Source: Rhizobium sp. S152
Lineage (GTDB): Bacteria > Pseudomonadota > Alphaproteobacteria > Rhizobiales > Rhizobiaceae
Direction: 5' to 3'
Assembly: GCF_030380735.1 (NCBI RefSeq)
Contig: NZ_JAUDRZ010000030.1
Location: 1 to 64,000, forward strand
DNA length: 64,000 nt
In this document: one piece after another, positions 42,324 through 50,759 of the stretch
How positions within the stretch are numbered: position 1 is the stretch's first letter
Layout of the letters: each line of letters starts with the position of its first letter
The notes under the pieces: model-generated
Database searches by the model: none
What the model was told of the DNA's origin: nothing
What the model saw: the letters and a program-made list of their open reading frames with translations, nothing else
Program-made: the position numbers and the translations under genes

Positions 42324-43112
42324 TCAGACCGAGCGCGCAGCGCCGCCGTCGCACCGCACCAGACTGCCGGTGATGTAGCTTGCCGGCTGGCTGCAGAGGA
42401 ACGCCGCGGTGGCTGCAAACTCTTCCACCGTCCCATAGCGTCCCGTCGGAATTGCCGCTTCCTTGGTGGCGCGCACGTCATCCATGCTCTTGCCGGTGCG
42501 TTTGGCGGCCGCACCGTCCAGTTCGTCCAGCCGCCCGGTCAAAATGCTGCCCGGAAGCAGCAGATTGCTCGTCACACCATGGCGCGCGACCTCGGTGGCG
42601 AGCGTCTTGCTCCAACCGGCAAGCGCGGGGCGCAGCGTATTGGAGAGGGCGAGATTGGCGATCGGCTCGATGACGCCCGAAGAGGCGATCGTCAGAATGC
42701 GGCCCCAGCCTTGCGCCTTCATCGCCGGCAGCAACGCATTGGTGAGCGTGATAACGCGCAGGACCATGGAGAAGAAATAGGTCTCCAGGCGATCCGCCGC
42801 GATCTCCTCGGCTGTTCCGGGCTTCGGACCGCCGGTGTTGTTCACGAGAATGTCGATCCCGCCGAGCTTGCTTTCGGCTGCGGCCTTGACCGTCTCGACG
42901 AAGTTTTCGTCTTCCAGATCTGCCCAGATCCAGTCGGCCTTGCCTCTGCCTTCGGCGTTGATCGCCTTGCAGTTGGCCTCAAGAGTTTCGCCGCTGCGCC
43001 CGCACAACAGTACGTCCGCACCTTCACGCGCCAGGGCGACGGCGATGCCATGCCCGAGCCCCCTCGACGATGCCAATACCAGTGCGCGCTTGCCCTTGAT
43101 GCCGAGATCCAT
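42324..43112 (-). CDS. SDR-fold protein lacking the catalytic YxxxK motif
   Basis: The 262-residue protein has the Rossmann cofactor motif LVLASSRGLGHGIA (residues about 12-25), the structural NNTGG, and the active-site serine in IASSGVIE. The canonical Tyr and Lys, expected 13 and 17 residues after that serine, are replaced: the stretch reads IANLALSNTLRPAL. A group of FabG-like SDR proteins shares this SNTLR version. Its reaction is unknown, and ordinary ketoreductase chemistry is doubtful. It is divergent from ETF-QO with a 256-bp gap. Confidence 0.85.
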   Translation of the reverse strand: MDLGIKGKRALVLASSRGLGHGIAVALAREGADVLLCGRSGETLEANCKAINAEGRGKADWIWADLEDENFVETVKAAAESKLGGIDILVNNTGGPKPGTAEEIAADRLETYFFSMVLRVITLTNALLPAMKAQGWGRILTIASSGVIEPIANLALSNTLRPALAGWSKTLATEVARHGVTSNLLLPGSILTGRLDELDGAAAKRTGKSMDDVRATKEAAIPTGRYGTVEEFAATAAFLCSQPASYITGSLVRCDGGAARSV

Positions 43113-43201
43113 TTTGCATTCTCCGTTCTTTCCGGCCAGTTATAGGGCGCGCTCGAAGGGGAGGGAAGAAGCGCTACGTCGATATTCATTCGACATTTTA
43201 A

Positions 43202-43215
43202 TTACGTTAACGTAA
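43202..43215. promoter_or_regulatory. 14-bp perfect palindrome, LiuR/MerR-type operator candidate
   Basis: TTACGTTAACGTAA is a perfect inverted repeat in the divergent region between the SDR and ETF-QO genes. It closely resembles operators of LiuR-type MerR regulators (TTTACGT..ACGTAAA) that control branched-chain amino acid and fatty acid oxidation genes, including electron transfer flavoprotein genes. The match is by motif memory. Confidence 0.5.
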
Positions 43216-43368
43216 ACGTCATATGTTTTCTGGGTGTCTCGCCAACGCATTGTGCGAATTGAGGATTGGGTGTCGTTTCCCGGCTCGACAACGCATCGCG
43301 GTTTTGAGAATAGATAGCTTAATTACGGGGACCACGGCTGTAGCGGCGGCCGAGCGGAGATTGAGTGA

Positions 43369-45033
43369 ATGACCGAGACGACTGAGCTGCCTGAACGCGA
43401 AAGCATGGAATTCGACGTTGTGATCGTCGGTGGTGGGCCGGCCGGTCTGTCCGCGGCGATCAGGCTGAAGCAGGTCAATCCGGATCTCTCGGTTGTTGTC
43501 CTGGAGAAGGGTGCCGAAGTCGGCGCGCACATCCTGTCGGGTGCGGTCGTCGACCCCATCGGCATCGACCGCCTGCTGCCCGATTGGCGTCAGGAGGCCG
43601 ATCACCCGTTCAAGACCGAGGTCAAGGACGACCACTTCCTGCTGCTCGGTCCGGCCGGCTCGATCCGCCTGCCGAACTTCGCCATGCCGCCGCTGATGAG
43701 CAATCACGGCAACTACATCGTCTCGCTCGGCAACGTCTGTCGCTGGCTGGCGGGCCACGCGGAAGCCTTGGGCGTCGAGATCTATCCGGGCTTCGCCGCA
43801 ACCGAAGTGCTCTATAACGACAAGGGCGCCGTCATCGGTGTTGCGACCGGCGACATGGGCGTCGAGAAGAACGGCGAGCCCGGCCCGAACTTCACCCGCG
43901 GCATGGAGCTGCTCGGCAAGTACACGCTGATCGGCGAGGGCGTGCGCGGCTCGCTCGCCAAGCAGCTGATATCAAAGTTCGATCTTCAGAAGGATCGCCA
44001 GCCGCAGAAATTCGGCATCGGCATCAAGGAGCTCTGGCAGGTGAAGCCGGAGAACCACAAACAGGGCCTCGTGCAGCACTCCTTCGGCTGGCCGCTCGGC
44101 ATGAAGACCGGTGGCGGCTCGTTCCTGTATCATCTCGAAGACAATCTCGTGGCCGTCGGCTTTGTGGTGCACCTGAACTACAAGAACCCCTATCTCTATC
44201 CCTTCGAGGAATTCCAGCGCTTCAAGACGCATCCCGCCATCCGTACCACCTTCGAGGGCGGCAAGCGCCTGTCCTACGGCGCTCGCGCCATCACCGAGGG
44301 CGGTTATCAGTCGGTGCCGAAACTGACCTTCCCGGGCGGCGCGCTGATCGGCTGTTCGGCCGGCTTCGTCAACGTGCCCCGCATCAAGGGCAGCCACAAT
44401 GCGGTGCTGTCGGGCATGCTGGCGGCCGACCGGATCGCCGCCGCGATCGCCGATGGCCGCGCCAATGACGAAGTCATCGAGATCGAGAACGACTGGCGTT
44501 CGAGCGACATCGGCAAGGACCTGAAGAAGGTGCGCAACGTCAAGCCGCTGTGGTCGAAGTTCGGCACGGCGATTGGCGTGGCGCTCGGCGGCCTCGACAT
44601 GTGGACCAACCAGCTGCTTGGCTTCTCCTTCTTCGGCACGCTCGGCCACGGCAAGACCGATGCCCAGTCGCTGGAGCCGGCCTCGAAGCACAAGAAGATC
44701 GACTATCCCAAGCCCGACGGCGTCCTCACCTTCGACCGTCTTTCCTCGGTGTTCCTGTCGAACACCAACCATGAGGAGGATCAGCCGGTTCATCTCAAGG
44801 TGAAGGACATGGCGCTGCAGAGGCGCTCCGAGCACGATGTCTATGCCGGCCCCTCGACCCGCTACTGTCCGGCCGGCGTTTACGAGTGGGTGGAGAAGGA
44901 CGGCGAGGAGGTCTACGTCATCAACGCCCAGAACTGCGTCCACTGCAAGACCTGTGACATCAAGGATCCCAACCAGAACATCAACTGGGTGCCGCCGCAG
45001 GGCGGCGAGGGGCCTGTTTATCCTAATATGTGA
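43369..45033 (+). CDS. Electron transfer flavoprotein-ubiquinone oxidoreductase (ETF-QO)
   Basis: The 554-residue protein passes electrons from ETF, reduced by acyl-CoA dehydrogenases, to ubiquinone at the inner membrane. It has the FAD-binding motif VVIVGGGPAGLSAAIRL (residues about 17-33), the ubiquinone/membrane segment near GVRGSLAKQLI...QPQKFGIGIKELW, and a C-terminal 4Fe-4S set: Cys in RYCPAGVYEW (near 501) and NCVHCKTCDIKDP (three cysteines near 523-529). Length is standard. A palindrome upstream suggests control with fatty acid or branched-chain amino acid catabolism. Confidence 0.95.
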   Translation: MTETTELPERESMEFDVVIVGGGPAGLSAAIRLKQVNPDLSVVVLEKGAEVGAHILSGAVVDPIGIDRLLPDWRQEADHPFKTEVKDDHFLLLGPAGSIRLPNFAMPPLMSNHGNYIVSLGNVCRWLAGHAEALGVEIYPGFAATEVLYNDKGAVIGVATGDMGVEKNGEPGPNFTRGMELLGKYTLIGEGVRGSLAKQLISKFDLQKDRQPQKFGIGIKELWQVKPENHKQGLVQHSFGWPLGMKTGGGSFLYHLEDNLVAVGFVVHLNYKNPYLYPFEEFQRFKTHPAIRTTFEGGKRLSYGARAITEGGYQSVPKLTFPGGALIGCSAGFVNVPRIKGSHNAVLSGMLAADRIAAAIADGRANDEVIEIENDWRSSDIGKDLKKVRNVKPLWSKFGTAIGVALGGLDMWTNQLLGFSFFGTLGHGKTDAQSLEPASKHKKIDYPKPDGVLTFDRLSSVFLSNTNHEEDQPVHLKVKDMALQRRSEHDVYAGPSTRYCPAGVYEWVEKDGEEVYVINAQNCVHCKTCDIKDPNQNINWVPPQGGEGPVYPNM

Positions 45034-45041
45034 GGAAGAGG

Positions 45042-45557
45042 ATGGGTGACGCCTGGGCCATAAGACAGGCGCGCATCGATGAGCTGCCGCGCCTGACGGA
45101 GATCGAACTCGACGCATTCGCGACTCTTGCGGAGGCGATTGGCGGGGACCGCGAGCCGCATGCACTGCCGCGAAGCATCCTCCAGCAATCCCTCGATGCG
45201 GGTCTGCTACTGGTGGCTGCCGATATGGCCGATCACCCGGTCGGCTTTCTTGCGGCGGAAGAGATCGACGAAACGCTTTATGTGAAAGAGCTCAATGTCT
45301 CCACGGCATGGCAGAGGCGGGGTGTTGGCCGTGGCCTGATGATGTCTGCTTTCGAGCTGGCGAAGTCGCACGGGCTTTCTGCGGTGACATTGACGACCGA
45401 CCGCCACGTCCTCTTCAACGCGCCATTCTATGCCTCGCTCGGCTTTGTGCTGACGCCGACTGAGGCGCTTCCACGGTTTCTGCGAGAGAAGCTGGATCAC
45501 GAAATCTCCGTGGGAATGGATCCCGACCGGCGGGTTGCCATGGTTCTCGCTCTCTAG
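45042..45557 (+). CDS. GNAT-family N-acetyltransferase
   Basis: The 171-residue protein has the GNAT acetyl-CoA motif LNVSTAWQRRGVGRGLMMSAFELA (residues about 83-106) and a C-terminal FYASLGFVLTP segment. The acceptor is unknown. It follows ETF-QO by 8 bp with GAGGAAGAGG as ribosome-binding site in front of the ATG at 45042; a GTG at 45030 is an alternative. It may be transcribed with ETF-QO. Confidence 0.82.
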   Translation: MGDAWAIRQARIDELPRLTEIELDAFATLAEAIGGDREPHALPRSILQQSLDAGLLLVAADMADHPVGFLAAEEIDETLYVKELNVSTAWQRRGVGRGLMMSAFELAKSHGLSAVTLTTDRHVLFNAPFYASLGFVLTPTEALPRFLREKLDHEISVGMDPDRRVAMVLAL

Positions 45558-45652
45558 GGGCGGTTATCCAAGTTGGTCCCGTCCCGATCACGAAAAGGTG
45601 TCATGTGCTCCGCCGCCTTTCCGCCAAATTCCTTTCAGGCATCCGCCCGAGT

Positions 45653-45667
45653 TTAACCCAGTATTAA
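45653..45667 (+). promoter_or_regulatory. CtrA-type box upstream of the L,D-transpeptidase gene
   Basis: TTAA (45653-45656), exactly seven bases, then TTAA (45664-45667) followed by CC match the full CtrA consensus TTAA-N7-TTAA. It ends 53 bp before the start codon, a suitable position for cell-cycle control of a cell-wall gene. Confidence 0.6.
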
Positions 45668-45720
45668 CCATGTTTTTCCTAACGTCGGTTGCATCAATTG
45701 AACGTTAAGGAACTGTATTA

Positions 45721-46335
45721 ATGTCGATTTCCCGTCGCGGTTTCGTTCTCGGCGTTTCCGCACTTCTTGCCGGATGCGCCGCCAGCGGTCCTGATCATCG
45801 TGCCAATTACGCGGCCCTGCCAGCCGAGAAGTATCCGCTGCCGGCCATGCCGCTCGACAAGCTCGATCCCGAGCTCCGCCGTCAGGAAGTATCATACGCC
45901 TCAAGCTACGATCCGGGCACCGTTGTCGTCGATACGCCCGCCCGACGCCTCTATTACATCCTCGGCGGCGACAGGGCGATGCGCTACGGTGTTGGTGTCG
46001 GTCGCGAGGGACTGGCGTTTTCCGGCGGCGCCTATGTCGGCCGCAAGGCGGAATGGCCGAGCTGGACGCCGACCGAAAACATGCAGCGCCGCGAGGAACG
46101 TTACCGCAAGCTCGCCGGCGGCATGCCTGGCGGTCCGAACAATCCGCTCGGCGCCCGCGCCATGTACCTTTACCGTGGTGGCAACGACACCCACTTCCGT
46201 ATTCACGGCACCAACCAGCCGCAATCGATCGGTCTGGCCATGTCGAGCGGCTGCATCCGCATGCTGAACCACGATGTCATCGATCTCTATGATCGGGTGA
46301 CGCCCGGCGCCAAGGTCGTTGTTATCCAGGCCTAG
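45721..46335 (+). CDS. L,D-transpeptidase (ErfK/YbiS/YkuD family) lipoprotein
   Basis: The 204-residue protein has an RR-containing signal segment ending in LLAGCAAS, a probable lipobox at Cys19. The YkuD catalytic motif is HGTNQPQSIGLAMSSGCIRM with catalytic Cys178 and the preceding His. It makes 3-3 peptidoglycan cross-links or attaches proteins to the wall, in the periplasm. A perfect CtrA-type box lies upstream. A terminator follows the stop. Confidence 0.92.
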   Translation: MSISRRGFVLGVSALLAGCAASGPDHRANYAALPAEKYPLPAMPLDKLDPELRRQEVSYASSYDPGTVVVDTPARRLYYILGGDRAMRYGVGVGREGLAFSGGAYVGRKAEWPSWTPTENMQRREERYRKLAGGMPGGPNNPLGARAMYLYRGGNDTHFRIHGTNQPQSIGLAMSSGCIRMLNHDVIDLYDRVTPGAKVVVIQA

Positions 46336-46359
46336 TGGGCTGTTCCAGCCGAAATGAAA

Positions 46360-46380
46360 ACGGGGCTCCTTCGGCCCCGT
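46360..46380. terminator. Shared terminator between ldt and mgtE
   Basis: ACGGGGC (46360-46366) and GCCCCGT (46374-46380) form a 7-bp stem with a TCCTTCG loop, followed by pyrimidine-rich sequence on the plus strand. It lies between two convergent genes (stop codons near 46335 and 46389) and may serve both. Confidence 0.65.
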
Positions 46381-46388
46381 CTCTCTAT

Positions 46389-47762
46389 TCATAAAAGTGT
46401 GCCACTGAGGATCAGCAGCGCCACCGTGAAGTAGATGACCAGCCCGCTGACATCGACGAGCGTGGCGACAAGCGGCGCCGATGCGCTGGCGGGGTCGAGC
46501 CTGAGCTTCTGCAGGATGAACGGCAGCATCGAGCCGGCGATGGAACCGAACAGCACGATCCCGATCAGGGCTGCGAAGATCGTTACGCCGATCAGCACCC
46601 AGTGCTCGCCGTAATCATAGAGGCCGATGCTCTGCCAGAGCAGGATCCGACCGAAGCCGACGAGGCCAAGGATGGCGCCGAGCACGATGCCGGTCGGCAA
46701 TTCGCGCAGCAGCACCCGCCACCAGTCACCGAGCTTCAGTTCTCCCAGCGCCAGTGCCCGGATGATCAGCGAGGTCGCCTGCGAACCGCTATTGCCGCCC
46801 GAGCTCATGATCAGCGGCACGAACAGCGTCAGCACGATCGCCTTTTCCAGCTCGCCTTCGAAATGCTGCATGGCGCTTGCCGTCAACATTTCGCCCAGGA
46901 AGAGAGCGCAGAGCCAGCCCGCACGCTTTTTCAGCATGCCTGCGAAGCTGATCGTCATGTAGGGCTTGCCCAACGCTTCCATGCCGCCGAACTTCTGCGC
47001 GTCCTCGGTCTGGTCGGCGATCATCGTGTCGATCACGTCGTCGACGGTGACGATCCCCAGCATATGCCCTTCTTCCCCGATGACGGGCAGGGCAAGCAGG
47101 TTGTGTTTGCGGATCAGCCGCGCCACATCCTCCTGCGTCATCAGCGGATCGGCCTTCACGATGCCGCCCTGCTGCGCCACGCTCAGTACCGACGCCTGCG
47201 GCTCACCTGTGATCAGTCGGCGCAGGGTGACGACGCTGATGAGCGCCTGCGTTTCGGTGTCGAGAACGTAGATGGCATAAACCGTTTCGCGCGAACGCTC
47301 AACCTTGCGGACATGCTCGAGCGTCCGCTCCACCGTCCAGCTTGCGGGAACGCTGACGAACTCTGTCGTCATGATGCTGCCGGCCGTTCGCGGCGGATAT
47401 CCCATGAGATGCTGGACTGCGAGAGAGGTGGCGCGGTCCAGCTTGGAGAACAGATGCGCCCTTGCGCCTTCGTCCATTTCCTGGAAGAGGTCGGCAACCC
47501 GGTCGTTGGCGGTGGCGTTCAACAGCCGTGCGGCATGCTCGACCGGCATTTCGGTCAGCATCGCGGCGGCATGGTGCAACTCCGGGCGACCGAGAATACG
47601 GACGGCCTTCTGCTGGGGCAGGGTGGCGAGAACGCCTGCCGCTTCGTGGATGTCGAGTGAGTTCAGACGTTCGACGCGCTCGGCCGTCGTGATGGTGCCG
47701 AGGTTGTCGTTGAAGAAACGGGCGGCATGGCCTGCCCGCAGGGGGAAGCGATTGGAGTTCAT
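46389..47762 (-). CDS. mgtE: MgtE magnesium transporter
   Basis: The 457-residue protein has the MgtE N domain (about 20-130; LNSLDIHEAAGVLATLP, ATANDRVADLFQEMDE), a pair of CBS domains (about 135-260; motif MLGIVTVDDVIDTM) and five membrane helices (about 290-457) with the conserved pore region MSSGGNSGSQATSLIIRALA. It admits Mg2+ (and perhaps Mn2+ or Co2+), and the cytoplasmic domains close the pore when Mg2+ is high. A stable hairpin overlaps its ribosome-binding site. Confidence 0.94.
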   Translation of the reverse strand: MNSNRFPLRAGHAARFFNDNLGTITTAERVERLNSLDIHEAAGVLATLPQQKAVRILGRPELHHAAAMLTEMPVEHAARLLNATANDRVADLFQEMDEGARAHLFSKLDRATSLAVQHLMGYPPRTAGSIMTTEFVSVPASWTVERTLEHVRKVERSRETVYAIYVLDTETQALISVVTLRRLITGEPQASVLSVAQQGGIVKADPLMTQEDVARLIRKHNLLALPVIGEEGHMLGIVTVDDVIDTMIADQTEDAQKFGGMEALGKPYMTISFAGMLKKRAGWLCALFLGEMLTASAMQHFEGELEKAIVLTLFVPLIMSSGGNSGSQATSLIIRALALGELKLGDWWRVLLRELPTGIVLGAILGLVGFGRILLWQSIGLYDYGEHWVLIGVTIFAALIGIVLFGSIAGSMLPFILQKLRLDPASASAPLVATLVDVSGLVIYFTVALLILSGTLL

Positions 47763-47764
47763 AT

Positions 47765-47809
47765 GGCTCGCCTTTCCGTCGATCCGCCGTAGCGTCCGAC
47801 GGGCGAGCC
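47765..47809 (-). promoter_or_regulatory. Hairpin covering the mgtE ribosome-binding site
   Basis: GGCTCGCC (47765-47772) and GGCGAGCC (47802-47809) pair perfectly over 8 bp. Inside, the arms CGTCG and CGACG pair again. In the mgtE mRNA the GGAAAGG ribosome-binding site lies in this structure and its base ends three bases before the start codon. Farther upstream, GGAAAACG and CGTTTTCC (47906-47923) form a second perfect hairpin. Translation control by Mg2+ is a plausible inference; no known riboswitch class is recognised. Confidence 0.45.
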
Positions 47810-48047
47810 CGACAGGAATCGGTCAGCGCACGAGGGCCGCGTACGGCAAAGGCAATCGACTGCTACTGTCGCTTGGCATCGTGAGATGGCTCCGTTGATA
47901 TCCGCGGAAAACGGACGTTTTCCTCGTGCGGCACTAGGTGGTCCCAATTGCGGAAAAAGTCAAGCGAGCGAGGTGCTTGCGGCGAGAATGCCGCACCCGC
48001 GGCGCGGCATTTCGGGGATGGCGGGAGAGGTGCGTGATTTATCGGCC

Positions 48048-49061
48048 TCAGAAGCCGGCGAGAACAAGCTTGCCCTTCGTCTTGCCGCTCTCGATCATTG
48101 CATGTGCCTTCTTGAGGTTGGTGGCGTTGATCGGCCCCACGGTCTCGTTGAGCGTCGTCCTGATCGCGCCCTCGTCGACGAGTCCGGCGATCCTGTTCAG
48201 CAGCTTGTGCTGTTCGATCATGTCGGGTGTGCCGAAGAGCGGGCGGGTAAACATCAGCTCCCAGTGAACGGAAACCGCCTTGCGCTTGAAGGGCACGATG
48301 TCGAGCATCTTCGGGTCGTCGATCAGCGCGAAGCGACCCTGTGGCGTAATCGTTTCGACAATCTCTTTGAGATGATCGATGGTGTTGGTCGTCGAGAACA
48401 CGAAACCGGGCGCGCCGATGCCGAGCGCCTGCACCTGGGCTGCGATCGGCTGCGAATGGTCGACCACGTGATGCGCGCCCAGCGCCTTGACCCATGCCTG
48501 CGTTTCCGGCCGCGACGCAGTGGCGATGACCGTGAGGTCGGTCAAGGCGCGGGCGATCTGGATCGCGATCGAGCCGACCCCACCCGCACCGCCGATGATG
48601 AGGATCGCATTCGCCGCGCCTGAAACCTTGTCCTGAACCTTCAGGCGATCGAACAGCGCCTCGTAAGCGGTTATCGAGGTCAACGGCAGGGCGGCCGCGG
48701 CCGCGAAATCGAGTACCTTCGGTTTGCGGCCGACGATGCGCTCGTCGACGAGATGAAATTCCGCGTTGGAGCCCGGCCGATTGATGGCGCCGGCATAGAA
48801 CACCTCGTCGCCGACATTGAACAGAGTGACGTCAGGGCCAACGGCTTTGACGATGCCTGCGGCATCCCACCCAAGCACCTTGAACTCCGTTCCGTCGGGT
48901 GCGACGCCGGCACGAACCTTGACGTCAACGGGATTGACGGAGACTGCCTTGACCTCGACGAGCAGGTCATGCCCGCCGGCTTCCGGCGTGGGCAGATCGA
49001 CGTCGATCAATGACGTCTCTGCGGTGATTGGCTGGGGAAGCTTGTAGGCGACGGCGCGCAT
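48048..49061 (-). CDS. Zinc-type alcohol dehydrogenase/quinone oxidoreductase family protein
   Basis: The 337-residue MDR-superfamily protein has a GroES-like N-terminal domain (LLVEVKAVSVNPVDVKVRAGV, VLGWDAAGIV) and an NADPH-binding Rossmann motif ILIIGGAGGVGSIAIQIARAL (about residues 150-170). No structural-zinc cysteine cluster is present, which fits the quinone oxidoreductase/ZADH subgroup rather than zinc alcohol dehydrogenases. It is divergent from an HxlR regulator that probably controls it; the substrate may be a quinone or reactive carbonyl. Confidence 0.88.
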   Translation of the reverse strand: MRAVAYKLPQPITAETSLIDVDLPTPEAGGHDLLVEVKAVSVNPVDVKVRAGVAPDGTEFKVLGWDAAGIVKAVGPDVTLFNVGDEVFYAGAINRPGSNAEFHLVDERIVGRKPKVLDFAAAAALPLTSITAYEALFDRLKVQDKVSGAANAILIIGGAGGVGSIAIQIARALTDLTVIATASRPETQAWVKALGAHHVVDHSQPIAAQVQALGIGAPGFVFSTTNTIDHLKEIVETITPQGRFALIDDPKMLDIVPFKRKAVSVHWELMFTRPLFGTPDMIEQHKLLNRIAGLVDEGAIRTTLNETVGPINATNLKKAHAMIESGKTKGKLVLAGF

Positions 49062-49134
49062 GGGAAACTCCTGTTCGGTTGCACAGATGCTAGATGCGTC
49101 CTATGTTCGGGAAGCGCAAGAATGCACAAATTCT

Positions 49135-49145
49135 GTACGTAGTAC
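49135..49145. promoter_or_regulatory. GTAC-GTA-GTAC motif in the divergent HxlR/oxidoreductase promoter
   Basis: Two GTAC half sites separated by three bases lie 19 bp before the HxlR start in the 102-bp divergent gap. GTAC-type sites are known targets of HxlR regulators of quinone stress (for example QorR), so this is a likely operator for both genes. Confidence 0.5.
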
Positions 49146-49163
49146 CAAAAAGGATACCGTCAA

Positions 49164-49571
49164 ATGTCGTTGCCGCGGGACAAGCTGACTGAGAATTTTC
49201 CCGGCTGCCCCGTCGAGGCGACGCTGAGTTTTCTGGACGGAAAATGGAAGGGCGTCATTCTCTTCCACCTGATGGCGGGCACGCACCGTTTCAACGAACT
49301 GCGCCGAAAGCTGCCTGCGGTAACGCAGCGCATGTTGACCAAGCAACTGCGGGAGCTGGAAGAGTCGGGGCTGGTTTCCCGCACCGTCTATCCGGTAGTG
49401 CCGCCGCGTGTCGACTATGCGTTGACGCCCCTTGGACAGACGCTGCGGCCGGTAATTACGGCACTAGCGGTATGGGGCGAGCAGAATGTCTTCTGCCGTC
49501 CCGATGGCCGCCAGCTGCGTGACGTGACGGCCGATACTGCATCAGCCGCGGCTGCGACGGTCCAGGCGTAG
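49164..49571 (+). CDS. HxlR-family transcriptional regulator
   Basis: The 135-residue winged-helix protein has the HxlR pattern: an N-terminal CPVEATLSFLDGKWKGVILFHLMAG with the redox-type Cys near residue 15, FNELRRKLPAVTQRMLTKQLRELEESGLVSR, and the wing VPPRVDYALTPLG. In this family that cysteine can sense electrophiles or quinones. It is divergent from the oxidoreductase gene and convergent, with 30 bp overlap, with the MFS gene. Confidence 0.92.
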   Translation: MSLPRDKLTENFPGCPVEATLSFLDGKWKGVILFHLMAGTHRFNELRRKLPAVTQRMLTKQLRELEESGLVSRTVYPVVPPRVDYALTPLGQTLRPVITALAVWGEQNVFCRPDGRQLRDVTADTASAAAATVQA

Positions 49572-50759
49572 CGATGCCGCGAATACCAGCATCCCCAACA
49601 CCGAAAGAATGGCGCCGACATAGCCGGTCGCCGCGGAGCCATAGCCCCAGGCGATGACGAGGCCGCCGAGCCAGGCGCCAAGCGCATTGGCAATATTGAA
49701 GGCCGAATGGTTGGACGCCGCGGCAAGGGTCTGTGCATCGGCAGCAACGTCCATGAGGCGCGTCTGCAGGGCAGGGCCGGCAGCGAAGCCGCAGCCGATC
49801 AGGAACACGCAGAGCCCGAGCATAAAGGGATTGGACGCCGTCAGCGAAAACAGCGTCAGCACAATGATGTTGAAGATCAGCGATCCGCCGATCGTCCCCA
49901 TGATCGACTTGTCGGCCAACCGGGAACCGACGACATTGCCGGCGTTCATGCCGACGCCGAACAGCACCATCATCACCGCGACCATCCCCGGCTGCAGCAT
50001 GGCGACCTCGGTTGTCGTATCGGCAATGTAGCTGAACATTGCGAACATGCCGCCGTAGCCGACAGCCGCGATGGCAAGTGTCAGCAGGACCTGCGGGCGC
50101 CTGAAGGCCCCGAGTTCGCGCATGAAGCTGGCGCCTTCCGAGACCTCGTCTCGCGGTACGTAGTACCAGATGAGCGCCATGGTCACGAGGCCGATGATCC
50201 CGACCGAGGTGAATGCGATACGCCAGTCGAGCGACTGCCCGAAGAAGGTTGCGAGCGGAGTGCCGAGCAGCGTGGCGATCGTCAGTCCGAGCATGACGCT
50301 TCCCACGGCCCGTGCCCGCTTGTGCACGGGCACCATCGACGCGGCGACGACTGCCGCCACGCCGAAATAGGCGCCGTGCGGGAGCCCCGTGACAAAGCGA
50401 AGGGCAGCAAAGCTCTCGAAGGTCGGCGCTAGAGCGCTCAATATGTTTCCGGTCGCGAAGATACCCATCAGGAGCAGAAGCAGCGAGCGGCGCGTCATTT
50501 TCGCCGCGAGTACAGCAATAACGGGCGCCCCGATGACCACACCCAGCGCGTAGGCGCTGATCACGTAACCGGCTTGCGGAATGGTTACGGAGAAGGTGCC
50601 GGCGACATTGGGCAGCAGACCCATGACCGCGAATTCGCCAGTGCCGATGCCGAACCCGCCGCAGGCAAGCGCCAGTTGCACCAGCGCGACCGCCATCGGC
50701 GAGGGCGCCTCGACGGCTGGGCTGCTATCGATGGAATCGTTTACGGCTATTTGGCTCAC
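49542..50759 (-). CDS. MFS transporter, sugar/drug efflux type
   Basis: The 405-residue protein has 12 hydrophobic segments and the pattern GIGTGEFAVMGLLPNVA in the first helix and KMTRRSLLLLLMGIFATGN after the second, typical of the AraJ/YdhP-type efflux group. Substrate unknown. Upstream, 318 bp separate it from a divergent lipid kinase. Confidence 0.87.
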   Translation of the reverse strand: MSQIAVNDSIDSSPAVEAPSPMAVALVQLALACGGFGIGTGEFAVMGLLPNVAGTFSVTIPQAGYVISAYALGVVIGAPVIAVLAAKMTRRSLLLLLMGIFATGNILSALAPTFESFAALRFVTGLPHGAYFGVAAVVAASMVPVHKRARAVGSVMLGLTIATLLGTPLATFFGQSLDWRIAFTSVGIIGLVTMALIWYYVPRDEVSEGASFMRELGAFRRPQVLLTLAIAAVGYGGMFAMFSYIADTTTEVAMLQPGMVAVMMVLFGVGMNAGNVVGSRLADKSIMGTIGGSLIFNIIVLTLFSLTASNPFMLGLCVFLIGCGFAAGPALQTRLMDVAADAQTLAAASNHSAFNIANALGAWLGGLVIAWGYGSAATGYVGAILSVLGMLVFAASLRLDRRSRG

